DNA of 64,000 nucleotides from contig NC_012704.1 of the NCBI RefSeq assembly GCF_000023145.1, positions 2,356,001 through 2,420,000 of the forward strand. Direction: 5' to 3'. The DNA comes from Corynebacterium kroppenstedtii DSM 44385 (GTDB taxonomy: Bacteria > Actinomycetota > Actinomycetes > Mycobacteriales > Mycobacteriaceae). Position numbers and translations under genes: made by a program. The notes beneath the pieces are model-generated. The model worked only from the letters and a program-made list of their open reading frames with translations. It had not been told where the DNA came from and made no database searches. Positions 1 to 7,506 of this stretch are shown one piece after another. Every line of letters starts with the position of its first letter. Position 1 is the stretch's first letter.

Positions 1-56
1 AGGCCGCCGGCGGCGATGAACAGTTGCACGAGCCGAAACCACGCTCCTGCATCCAT
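1..56 (-). CDS. 5' end of a gene running off the left edge
   Basis: An ATG at 54-56 on the minus strand opens a frame that stays open to the window edge and starts MDAGAWFRLVQLFIAAGG, a hydrophobic N-terminus such as a signal anchor or first membrane segment. A GGTGG element lies about 9 bases upstream. The local composition is G+C-rich, like the core genome and unlike the following 4.7 kb, so it probably marks the far side of the accessory block. Only 18 codons are visible, so no family can be named. Confidence 0.4.
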   Translation of the reverse strand, partial: MDAGAWFRLVQLFIAAGG

Positions 57-316
57 GCTGTTTACCACCCGCCTACTCGTTGATTGTCATTGACAAAAGG
101 TAGTGACGAGATTTTACGGCGATGGTCCCCAATGCGGCGGTAGTCACTGTGCGACCACAGACGTTTGACGATGTGAGACGAGGGTGCGCCGATACCGCGG
201 TAGCGTGCACCTCACCGTTTTCCTGGTGAATAATTATCGACTCTCGGTTGATCTAAAGTTCTCTCGGACATATTCGGAAGATATGACTGCAACTACCCAC
301 TGCATTGAGGAGAATA

Positions 317-427
317 ATGAAGTCACAAATTATTACTCTCGTGTTAATTATCGTATATGCGTCTACTGCTACACTTTCTCTGCCCTCGTCCCTTCGGAAT
401 TTAGGAGACCAAGCGTCAATAAAATAA
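317..427 (+). CDS. 36-residue membrane/secreted peptide, probably frameshifted
   Basis: The ATG at 317 follows a good GAGGAG ribosome binding site and opens a short frame starting MKSQIITLVLIIVYAST, a strong hydrophobic segment. The frame ends at TAA 425-427. In the +1-shifted frame, sequence from about 418 to 504 continues as a second hydrophobic segment (NKIIYVLLLFSASMASGII) followed by a polar tail ending at 504. The simplest reading is a two-span protein of about 62 residues broken by a one-base change near 415-425; a genuine 36-residue peptide is the alternative. No family is recognised. It is the first gene in the accessory block. Confidence 0.4.
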   Translation: MKSQIITLVLIIVYASTATLSLPSSLRNLGDQASIK

Positions 428-601
428 TTTATGTTTTGCTGCTCTTCTCAGCTTCAATGGCTAGCGGTATTATCGCTAATAAAGTAGCTCATGATTCACG
501 GTAAAATTTATTTATGTGACCGGTGTAGTAGTTGTCCGCGGACATAGCTCTCGGCATATGTGAAGCGCTGATGCTTGTCTTTGGTTAAGGAGATTCTTTC
601 A

Positions 602-1024
602 ATGGGAGAAGATTCAGAGAAGATTGCCGAGTTGGAGCAGAGGATCGAGCATCTATCTATCCAAGTCGAACGCCTCATTGACCTGCACAACCCTTTCCCA
701 TCGCCGTTGACACCGTTTCGAAAAAGAGCCATGTTAAATGCCCTCACTTTCGAACAAGAGACATTAGCTATCAAACTCTTAGGAGCGGTAAGCGCTTTCA
801 ACAAAGGTGAAAAGGTTGACATCAATCAGGGTTTACTGCCATTTCCTCACGAAACCGTTGCGCTTTTTAACGACTATGCAGACGGGGGAACAATCGACGC
901 CAATCAAGTAAAGAACATGATAAAAACGTTCATTCCAGGTGGCGATGCTTCCGTCCACGACCTGCTCGAGGCGTGGGAGGCAGGTCAGAATAGAATTCGA
1001 CCCAACAACGACGAACACCACTGA
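602..1024 (+). CDS. Hypothetical coiled-coil protein
   Basis: A 140-residue soluble protein. The ATG at 602 is preferred over the upstream in-frame start at 575 because AAGGAG lies about 9 bases before it. Residues about 5-30 (EKIAELEQRIEHLSIQVERL) are a clear heptad-patterned coiled coil; the remainder is helical and acidic with a short charged tail ending EHH. No catalytic motif, membrane segment or signal peptide is seen. I do not recognise the family. It sits among small orphan genes in the low-G+C block beside the tRNA, so a role in a mobile element is possible but unsupported. Confidence 0.6.
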   Translation: MGEDSEKIAELEQRIEHLSIQVERLIDLHNPFPSPLTPFRKRAMLNALTFEQETLAIKLLGAVSAFNKGEKVDINQGLLPFPHETVALFNDYADGGTIDANQVKNMIKTFIPGGDASVHDLLEAWEAGQNRIRPNNDEHH

Positions 1025-1296
1025 TCGACTAGATAACCATCACATTAATCATGCCTACAATGGGCACCGTTCCGACGTGCCGTGGGCTGTGATCCTAGGC
1101 GTTTACTCTATCTTCTACTCTTTCCAAGGCCCTGTCTTGAACCAACACTGTCGACGTAGAGAGACGTTTAGGCCGATGCGAGCTTGATACTAATCAGCGC
1201 ATTCAGCGAAACACCTTGTGTTTGATTTGCAATAGCGAATTAATGATGCTTGTTCGCTGAGCGTGGGCTCCCTGGCGTGAAGCTCGGAAAGTAGAG

Positions 1297-1452
1297 CTAT
1301 TTTTCCTCGGTCTTTTCTTTGCCGCTTTGGAAAAAGGCTTTAAAGCCTTTTTCTTGAAGCTCAGGATTCTCACGCATTCTTATCCTGAGACCGAGAATCC
1401 TCCCGATAACGGCTCCTGATAAAACAATTATGGAAATGGCATATAAAGGCAT
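1297..1452 (-). CDS. 51-residue single-span membrane protein, copy A
   Basis: This short gene begins with ATG at 1450-1452, preceded by AAGGAG six bases upstream, and ends with TAG at 1297-1299. The product starts MPLYAISIIVLSGAVIGRIL, a single membrane span, followed by RIRMRENPELQEKG and a Lys/Glu-rich tail. It is a clear paralogue of the equally long gene at 1743-1898: both begin MPL, both have the RMR-(E/D)-NPELQ-x-KG core and both are exactly 51 residues. The family is not recognised. The preserved reading frame, length and ribosome site argue that it is translated. Confidence 0.65.
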   Translation of the reverse strand: MPLYAISIIVLSGAVIGRILGLRIRMRENPELQEKGFKAFFQSGKEKTEEK

Positions 1453-1742
1453 GGCCTGCTCCTTAACTATCGTGAATTTTTATCAATACAGGCTTACTGC
1501 TCATTCCCGCGAGACCGTTTCTCCAAGGGTACACAGAAAGGTCGCAGTACCCACATCTGTCAAACATAAGTGAAAACACCACTAACCAGCACAGAAGCTA
1601 TTAAGTAATAACAAACGGTTGACGGGGAAAAGTTTTAGTCATTAATCCAAGACCCTGGCCACAAGAAAGACCCCACACCGCCCCGGCATCTTAACCCTTT
1701 GCTCCGCGTGGAACTCTCTGTAAATAAGCTCGGATCATAGGA

Positions 1743-1898
1743 CTATTGGCGCTCGGCCTGACCCTTGTCCTTCTGGAACAATATTTTTAGACCTTTTCCT
1801 TGAAGCTCGGGGTTGTCTCTCATTCGTTTGATGAGACCAAGGGCGTACCCGATACTTCCTCCTGCTAAGACCACGATGAAGACGACGAATAGTGGCAT
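1743..1898 (-). CDS. 51-residue single-span membrane protein, copy B
   Basis: Start chosen at ATG 1896-1898 because AAGGAG lies six bases upstream; a longer in-frame start at 1931 would overlap the preceding gene and is not needed. The product begins MPLFVVFIVVLAGGSIGYAL (one membrane span, N-terminus probably outside), then KRMRDNPELQGKGLK and a charged tail. It matches the copy at 1297-1452 across its whole length, and the duplication extends roughly 30 bases upstream, including the shared TTAAGGAGC. It lies 10 bases behind the stop of the ORF at 1909-2190, so the two may be co-transcribed. Function unknown. Confidence 0.65.
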   Translation of the reverse strand: MPLFVVFIVVLAGGSIGYALGLIKRMRDNPELQGKGLKILFQKDKGQAERQ

Positions 1899-1908
1899 AT
1901 CCCGCTCC

Positions 1909-2190
1909 TTAATCTCTCGTGAGGGCTTCAATGGCAGGGCTTGCTACCCACGTCCAAAAGAAGGTTTCTCCGACGGCAGCTAATTCCGCTATGACCAAGT
2001 GAACGGCAGCGATAGATAAAACGTCCGCCCAAAACAGCTCATGTACGGTGCCAACCGTGGGGATTACATAGGAACACACGTTTTCTTTCGATGCACTACG
2101 GAACAGAAGCATGAGGCAGTCTTCGCCCATAATGCCCTTCCCACTCATGGGAGACGCCGGACTGAACGTCAGCTTCGAGCCAATGCGCAA
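1909..2190 (-). CDS. Small hypothetical protein, possibly membrane-associated
   Basis: An open frame of up to 93 residues ends 10 bases before the 51-residue membrane gene at 1898. The C-terminal half (HELFWADVLSIAAVHLVIAEL and following) is moderately hydrophobic with several Trp and Phe residues. The start is uncertain: internal ATG codons at residues 15 or 21 are equally likely. No family is recognised. The tight spacing to the next gene is the main support for it being real; low-complexity chance ORFs of this length also occur. Confidence 0.3.
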   Translation of the reverse strand: MRIGSKLTFSPASPMSGKGIMGEDCLMLLFRSASKENVCSYVIPTVGTVHELFWADVLSIAAVHLVIAELAAVGETFFWTWVASPAIEALTRD

Positions 2191-2256
2191 TCTATCGAAG
2201 TCGTAAGCACTCGGACACTACCCAGTTTAAGGATAGGTTTACTTAGCTGGCATTAG

Positions 2257-2598
2257 TTAGAAGGGATTCTTCACTTATACAGGGGGTAATTTGGGGCGCT
2301 AATTTGTCTGATATCGGACTATTTCCGCAGAGTAATGCTTTTAGAGTGGCATCCCCTCGAGTTCTTCGACTCTAGAAAATGGCTAAAATACTTATCACGG
2401 CCAAGAGAGTGAGCCATACGAAGGGTAGCTGCACGCCGACCGAACACAGCCTCTGTCGGCGCTCATTTTTAAGGGCAACAACTGAGGCCTGAGGGGCCCC
2501 AACGTTCTCCCTACCCGGTGTAGCGGAGGACAATCTTCGTCTGAAAGCCCCTGTAGGTCCGGAGTAACCAAATATTCTTTGGGTGCGAAAGCCGGATA
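2257..2598. other. No feature seen
   Basis: I see no convincing reading frame, RNA gene or repeat here. All six frames are broken by stops within a few tens of codons. It is probably decayed flank of the HEPN/Abi remnant that ends at 2599. Confidence 0.4.
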
Positions 2599-3186
2599 TC
2601 AGGGATCCGGGAGTGCTGCGGGATCAATCCAGTTAGATACGTTCTTGATAGCAGTCTCATCGCAGTCAAGATCCGCCAATTCCTCTTGTTAGTCTTACTT
2701 TACGAGGGGTTCATGGTGCGCACACCGATTTCGCAGGCGATAGACCTCATCAAACTCCGTCTTAAAATCTTCCAGCGGCGGGCTGACTGCGGTATCAACC
2801 CCGTTACGCAGAAGCACCTTCACGTGGATGGTATCCGCTTAAAAGGTTGTGGTGGGCTGAGTGTTCCAGACATAGAACGCTTCGGGATCACGATGGTGAG
2901 CATATGTGCGGGTACTTGGGTGGGAAGACCACTGCTCAAGATCGTTGAAGGTCACGCATTTCATCGGGCTACAGTTTTTGACGAAAGCCCCGGAGCGATC
3001 CCTGAACCTGAAAACGGTCACATCGCCGGGGTTACCTTTTTGCTGTATAAACCATGCGGGTATGTGCGAAAATATCTCCGGGTTAAGAGTCAAAATCCGG
3101 CGCGGATTTTTACACGGAACAGTTCGAAAATGATGTACATTGAAGGCATTGTGATACCCCGTCGAGGTAAAATAATTCTGGAGCTT
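2599..3186 (-). pseudogene. HEPN-domain Abi-family (abortive infection) remnant
   Basis: One minus-strand frame runs from 3186 to TGA 2599-2601 with only three internal stops (TAA at 2839-2841, 2695-2697 and 2689-2691). Its C-terminal third reads DFKTEFDEVYRLRNRCAHHE, matching the end of Abi-family (Abi_2/AbiD-AbiF type) proteins, whose R-x4-H motif (here RNRCAH) is the HEPN ribonuclease signature; a matching Trp/Asp-Pro tail (NWIDPAALPDP) follows after the two adjacent stops. The N-terminal part (3186-2842) is protein-like, rich in Trp, His and Phe, but I cannot place it. No usable start exists at the 5' end. In intact relatives the HEPN domain cleaves RNA to abort phage infection; this copy should be inactive. 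Confidence 0.6.
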
Positions 3187-3198
3187 TCACGGTAGGCG

Positions 3199-3642
3199 GT
3201 GATCCGATTTATGTTGGGCGAAACACTTCTTTTCACAACTCATTTCCTCGCCCGAGAGTCTGATCTAGAACGATTTCATAAACAGTATTTAAAAAGGATC
3301 GATAAGGCTCGAGAGATTACAGAGATACTCTATGTAACTGACGAAATCACACACGGAGGTGATGAAGTAATTCGGGAAGTCATGATGCAAGATTTCCGTA
3401 GGGATATGCGAGACTTCGGCACTTACCCATTTGACGAATCTGAATGGGGTTTGTATAGCCTTTCATGTGTAGCTAAAGACGTTGACGAGCCCGCCAGTGA
3501 AGGGTCTAACATGTCTAGGCTATGGTATGACCTAGCTTTGGGCGAAGAGACGGTCCCTAGGGAATTTACCAGTTACGTAAGCGGCGTTAATGTGTCGAGC
3601 GATGGCCGGGGGTTCCCTCTAGGATCGGTTTCTCCCGAGTAA
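3199..3642 (+). CDS. Hypothetical soluble protein
   Basis: A 147-residue frame starting GTG 3199 (ATG at 3211 is an equally good start; neither has a strong ribosome site). The sequence is hydrophilic and acidic, with a helical segment around residues 20-45 (ESDLERFHKQYLKRIDKARE) and several Trp/Tyr residues later. No membrane segment, signal peptide or known motif is visible and I do not recognise the family. It lies back to back with the Abi remnant in the accessory block. Its length and amino-acid balance suggest a real gene. Confidence 0.45.
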   Translation: MIRFMLGETLLFTTHFLARESDLERFHKQYLKRIDKAREITEILYVTDEITHGGDEVIREVMMQDFRRDMRDFGTYPFDESEWGLYSLSCVAKDVDEPASEGSNMSRLWYDLALGEETVPREFTSYVSGVNVSSDGRGFPLGSVSPE

Positions 3643-3887
3643 CGATCCGGAAACTCGGCGAAGAACACCAAAGAAAAATGCTGAAATGGTGACTGCATAC
3701 ACAACCGCAACTGCCTGATAATCCACTCACCATGGCCAGGCAGTGCAATTTTGGTTGGGTGAGTTGTTGGATGAGTCGGCCTTTCTTCTTTGCTCAATTG
3801 CACGATCTTACTGGTGAATTCATATTTTGCTCTCTGGGGTTAAACCGACATAAGAGTGCGATGCCCCCAATAATTTGCTTCAGTCGC

Positions 3888-4082
3888 CTATTTCTTCTCA
3901 GAAGGCTTTATCGAGAAAGCAGATGTAGCGCCTATCAAGGCTCCAGTCGCTGCCCATAGGAGGCAACTCTTAAGAGTGAAGTCGATATCCTCTGTATCAC
4001 TCTGTGTCGCTCTATAGGTCAGCGTGATGTTGAATTCAGCGCGCAGCCAACAAAGGATTACACCAATGAGGGCGAATGCCAC
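3888..4082 (-). CDS. Small two-span membrane protein
   Basis: The canonical frame starts GTG 4080-4082 and gives 64 residues, with a hydrophobic segment at the very N-terminus (AFALIGVILCWL) and a second at about 42-60 (CLLWAATGALIGATSAFSI), ending in a basic tail. The frame stays open upstream to an ATT codon at 4125-4127 that sits at ideal distance from GGAG (4133-4136); this would add IKQTLTTAGKRVLII and complete the first membrane span. The true start is therefore probably the ATT, or an ATG lost by mutation. Family not recognised. Confidence 0.45.
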   Translation of the reverse strand: MAFALIGVILCWLRAEFNITLTYRATQSDTEDIDFTLKSCLLWAATGALIGATSAFSIKPSEKK

Positions 4083-4198
4083 AATAATTAGAACTCTTTT
4101 CCCTGCTGTGGTCAGTGTCTGTTTAATGGTGTACTCCTAGTGTCAAGATTTTATAACTGACAGGAGCACTTTTGCCGAAGACGCCAATAAGCCCGCTA

Positions 4199-4489
4199 CT
4201 AAAGCATTGCCGTCTTTGCCTGCTTCGGATTATGAGAGTTTTTACGTCTCTTTCGATCCACCGCGAGATTGAAGGGAACCGCGACGATGGCCCCGACTGT
4301 AACTCCTAAGAGGAGGACTCGGCTCCTATAGCTTTCCTCTATGTCAGCGGCGATGACAATAATATAGACGACCAGCAAGCTTCCGAGGATCAGGCGGGCT
4401 TGAATTGCGTACTGAACCTTGGGAGACAGTATTTCGTGACTCCTGTCGCTGTCTGAGTTACTAGGACTCTTCTGCAGTTTACTATCCAG
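4199..4489 (-). pseudogene. Two-span membrane ORF without a normal start
   Basis: From CTG 4487-4489 to TAG 4199-4201 a frame of 96 codons is open, encoding a polar Ser/Asp-rich N-terminus, a membrane segment (LILGSLLVVYIIVIAADI), a second (RVLLLGVTVGAIVAVPFNLA) and a basic tail (DRKRRKNSHNPK). An in-frame TAA lies 18 bases upstream and no ATG, GTG or TTG occurs in the expected place. Either CTG is used or the gene has lost its 5' end. Its layout resembles the 64-residue two-span protein at 3888-4082, but sequence similarity between them is not obvious. Confidence 0.4.
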
Positions 4490-4708
4490 ACTGTTTTATC
4501 CCACTAACCAAGCTCGACATGCGTCTTACGTTTTTCTTCCTAAAAGGATGCAAGTAGCCGGTCAGACGATAGTAACCGATCCGGCGAATCCCCTCTCTAG
4601 CTCGGAATATGTCACTGATAACGAGGCCCCGGTGGAATAATTCCTGAATTTAGCCTTCAATACTGAAACGGGGTTTGCAATAACGCGGCATCACGATTCT
4701 CCCCATAA

Positions 4709-4749
4709 CAAAAATCAGCCCGAGCCACCAACGTGGCGAGCTGGCTGAT
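4709..4749 (-). terminator. Rho-independent terminator of the tRNA-Ser gene
   Basis: On the minus strand the outer stem ATCAGCC/GGCTGAT encloses an inner GCCAC/GTGGC stem and is followed directly by TTTTTG. It lies about 75 bases past the tRNA 3' end, in the right direction to terminate its transcript. Confidence 0.65.
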
Positions 4750-4776
4750 CATAATGAAGTCAGAATAACCCAAAAT

Positions 4777-4819
4777 ATCCCCAGCGTAGAGGCTAATAAC
4801 CGGCCCGCACGCTGGGGAT
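4777..4819. repeat. Perfect 11-bp inverted repeat beside the tRNA 3' end
   Basis: ATCCCCAGCGT at 4777-4787 is exactly repeated in reverse complement at 4809-4819, with a 21-base spacer, ending six bases from the tRNA 3' end. It could be a processing or weak termination hairpin of the tRNA transcript, or arm-type sequence of an integration site; it has no clean T-tract. Confidence 0.5.
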
Positions 4820-4824
4820 CATTG

Positions 4825-4910
4825 CGGAGGTAGAGGGATTTGAACCCCCGGTCCGTGTTAGGGACGCTCGCTTTCAAGGCGAGTGCATTCGGCCGCTCTG
4901 CCATACCTCC
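4825..4910 (-). tRNA. serT: tRNA-Ser (anticodon UGA)
   Basis: Read on the minus strand, the 86-base gene has acceptor stem GGAGGTA/TACCTCC with discriminator G at 4825, an anticodon arm CTCGC-CTTGAAA-GCGAG giving anticodon TGA, the long variable arm expected of a class II serine tRNA, and a T-arm with GGTTCAAATCC. The CCA end is not encoded. Its 3' end faces the low-G+C accessory block, the usual side for integration into tRNA genes. Confidence 0.95.
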
Positions 4911-5087
4911 AAGGGTTTACATATGTGCTGTACGTCAACTCCCCCACCATCGAAAACGTCGAGGAACGACATGACATGGGGGTGCTCTCAGCACAACGTG
5001 ACTATGTTAGCCCATCCATACCGGCAACACCAAGCTCGGGAGAAGCTCCTTCCCAGTGTGGTACATGACGGGATAACTTGCTCAGAT

Positions 5088-5145
5088 TGAGCAGGCGCGA
5101 ACTCTCTGTTGCACCTACTTGCCACACTGAGCAGGCGCGAACTCT
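5088..5145. repeat. 18-bp direct repeat at the hydrolase gene end
   Basis: TGAGCAGGCGCGAACTCT occurs at 5088-5105 and again at 5128-5145, exactly 40 bases apart. The second copy encodes EFAPAQ near the C-terminus of the lipoprotein gene that stops at 5115; the first copy is outside it. This looks like a 40-base partial duplication of the gene's 3' end. Confidence 0.7.
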
Positions 5146-6077
5146 TTCTGATGCGCTTTCACCACAGCAGCGAGGTCATTCAGAGCAGATTGTCCTGTCT
5201 CATACGTTCCGTCCGACGGGTGAGCTGCTAAAGCAACAGCTATCCGTCCCGTCGGACCGTCGAAAAACCCAATCTGCCTGACCAAATAGGCACCATCTTC
5301 ATCTGGCCCCCATCCACCTTTAAAGTGAGCGCCAGGAATAGTGCCCAGCCCCCAACGCTGGTCGGGGTTAATCTGCCCCATTTGTTCGATGACAAATTCC
5401 GCGCCCGACACGCAGGGAAGGTTCGCTGCAAACAAAGCAGAGTCCTCCACGGCCCATTGTGTCTGCCCAAACCCTGAATAGTGCGGACGGATCGCGTCGA
5501 TCTGCACCTTTGTGTTGGGGTTACCACCGTCAGCTAAAACTTGGTGGACGGCTTGTCCGGAAGCCTCTCCGCCACCCAAGGATCGCCATAAAGCGTCGGC
5601 GGCGTCGTTATCGGAAGCACGAATGGCATCCTGAACGTTCGCCTGGATGTCGTCGGAATTGTTATTGCGGAGGGCAGCGATAGCCAGCGGGACCTTGATG
5701 GATGACCACGCGGGGTAGGGATCGACGTGCCCGAAACGTCGGACCTGCTTGCCATCGGAGACGGCCAACTCCGCCATTCCCCCGTATTTCTTAATGACCT
5801 GGTCAACGGCTTCTTGCATGGGTGCGTCGGCTTTACCGGATAACTCCGGGGTGCCTGCCTCCGTATTTTCGATGGATGGGTGCGGGCCGGGCACACTGGG
5901 CGGCAACGTATCGGCATTCTCTGGCACCGATGATGGTGTGGAATCGGCTCGGTCCGGGTTACCGATTGTGCAGGATGAGAGCATCACTCCCGACGCGACC
6001 AGCCCGGCGACACACATGCGAAACCGGCGACGACGGTGCGAGCGTGACGCAGCCCTTCCAGGTAAGTTGCCCATCAT
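5115..6077 (-). CDS. Class A beta-lactamase-like serine hydrolase lipoprotein
   Basis: A 320-residue exported lipoprotein: an Arg-rich N-terminus, a hydrophobic core and lipobox LSSC with the lipidated Cys at residue 36, then a disordered Ser/Pro linker to about 85. The catalytic domain has the penicillin-recognising order: S125-S-I-K128 (SxxK nucleophile), S155-D-N (SDN motif) and KGGW near residue 250 in place of KTG. This fits the beta-lactamase/DD-peptidase-like fold outside the membrane; whether it destroys beta-lactams or has another role is not decided. The ATG overlaps the stop of the upstream gene (6074-7288) by four bases, so the two are translationally coupled. Confidence 0.8.
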   Translation of the reverse strand: MMGNLPGRAASRSHRRRRFRMCVAGLVASGVMLSSCTIGNPDRADSTPSSVPENADTLPPSVPGPHPSIENTEAGTPELSGKADAPMQEAVDQVIKKYGGMAELAVSDGKQVRRFGHVDPYPAWSSIKVPLAIAALRNNNSDDIQANVQDAIRASDNDAADALWRSLGGGEASGQAVHQVLADGGNPNTKVQIDAIRPHYSGFGQTQWAVEDSALFAANLPCVSGAEFVIEQMGQINPDQRWGLGTIPGAHFKGGWGPDEDGAYLVRQIGFFDGPTGRIAVALAAHPSDGTYETGQSALNDLAAVVKAHQKEFAPAQCGK

Positions 6078-7288
6078 TGAATGTAAACCCTTTCGTCGTC
6101 CGGACCCTCACAGGTGACAAAACCACCATTATCGCGGCAGTTCATGGCGATATTCCGCCCACTAACTGGGCTTTTCACGTCCACCGTCATGTTTGTGTTC
6201 AGCGTTTTGACGTATTGCTGGGCGAAAACCCTCCGCGTTGCCACCGCAAACGCTGCGGGCGTGCTGTCGGACCCGGTGTACGCCAGGTTAAACTGCCCGG
6301 CCTCGTCATCCTGGATGGCGGCCGCGTTGGCGGGGATAGCATCGTCGGGGAGCGGAGCTGTTGTCGGCCGGTTCTTGATGGTGGACAGCCGCACCTCCTG
6401 ATCGCCTTTCGGTTCGCCATCGCCCTGTTGGTGTGTGGAACCGCCTTGTTTGTTCCCATCGCCGCCGCCGGTTTCATCGCCGTTCTGGTCATCCGCGGTA
6501 TTCGACGCCGTGTGGTGGCTATTCGAGGCCCCGGGGGTCCCTAAAACGCCTGATTGCCATGCGGCGAACGTTCCGCCGAATAGCGCGCAGGCAACAACAC
6601 CCACACCGATGGAGGCTGCAGCAACTGAGTGCCGACGCCGTTTCGACGGGCCCACCGGGACGGACGATTTGGCTGGTCTCGAGCCAGAAGGCCGACGAGA
6701 GACGTGGGAATCGGAGGTGTCGGGTTTCTTCGATGCCGCGGGTTTTGTCGGGCTGGGTTTTGCCGGTGTCACCGGTTTTGTCGGGCTGGGTGGGGTTGGT
6801 GTCCGTTTATCCGGTTCAGTTGTGGAGGCCGGGGTCGTCGGAGGTTTCTTCGACGAAGTCGGGCTTGTTGTCGATTTCTTCGACGACGCCGAGCGGGCCC
6901 GCTCCGGGATGTAGCGCTGCGGTGCCCCTGATTCCTCAGGAGACAGTGTGCGGGGAGTGTGCGGAGCGGACTTGTCCTGCGCCTTGTGTCTGCCACGAGC
7001 GTCCGAGTCCTTTTTGCCACGCGTCGTCGTGGTGGACGACGTGCCGGGAGACGTACTGGGAGCCTCGGCGCCCTGCTTGCCGCGGGCCAGAAGTTCCGCG
7101 ACGGTGACCTGTCTACCACCGCGTGACGTGCTCTGATGCGAGGAATACCGTCGGCTATTTTTCTTCGATTCGCCCTGGTCAGCGTCGTTCTGTGACGCGA
7201 AATCCGCCTGCTCGATGTGGTTGGTGAACCACCGTTGGTTAGATTCGTCACGAGCAGAACGTGCGTGCTTATTCGCATGTCTGCCCAT
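6074..7288 (-). CDS. Single-span protein with long disordered cytoplasmic region and conserved C-terminal domain
   Basis: A 404-residue protein. Residues 1-220 are highly charged then Ser/Pro/Thr/Lys-rich (repeated KPxTP and SKKxP stretches). One membrane span lies at about 225-248 (AAASIGVGVVACALFGGTFAAW). A polar Gly/Asp linker leads to an extracytoplasmic domain of about 75 residues with A..TRRVFAQQYV, an NCRDNG...TCEG Cys pair and a final VYIQ. The same C-terminal domain ends the protein at 7507-8586. The gene is coupled by a four-base overlap to the beta-lactamase-like lipoprotein. The architecture (disordered inside, small domain outside) suggests a scaffold or sensor in envelope biogenesis, but no function is known to me. 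Confidence 0.75.
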   Translation of the reverse strand: MGRHANKHARSARDESNQRWFTNHIEQADFASQNDADQGESKKNSRRYSSHQSTSRGGRQVTVAELLARGKQGAEAPSTSPGTSSTTTTRGKKDSDARGRHKAQDKSAPHTPRTLSPEESGAPQRYIPERARSASSKKSTTSPTSSKKPPTTPASTTEPDKRTPTPPSPTKPVTPAKPSPTKPAASKKPDTSDSHVSRRPSGSRPAKSSVPVGPSKRRRHSVAAASIGVGVVACALFGGTFAAWQSGVLGTPGASNSHHTASNTADDQNGDETGGGDGNKQGGSTHQQGDGEPKGDQEVRLSTIKNRPTTAPLPDDAIPANAAAIQDDEAGQFNLAYTGSDSTPAAFAVATRRVFAQQYVKTLNTNMTVDVKSPVSGRNIAMNCRDNGGFVTCEGPDDERVYIQ

Positions 7289-7506
7289 GAGTCACCTGTG
7301 CCCTACGCGGTCGTCACCTTTCCGGAAAGCTTTATTATGCGCAATCTATAGCAATTTATACAATGCAGACGCGCATTAGCATTCCAAACAAGCCTATACC
7401 CAGGCGAATCGAGCATCCCAATACAGGCGCTCCAAGCGCGTGCTCTTAGCGCGAGCTTTAAACGCGTCCAGCCCTCGGCATCGCCACCATCGATAATGGC
7501 GAGGTT

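Noticed and set aside
2686..3195. 169-codon plus-strand ORF
   Set aside because: It overlaps the minus-strand frame that matches the HEPN/Abi family and its own translation resembles no protein; judged a shadow.
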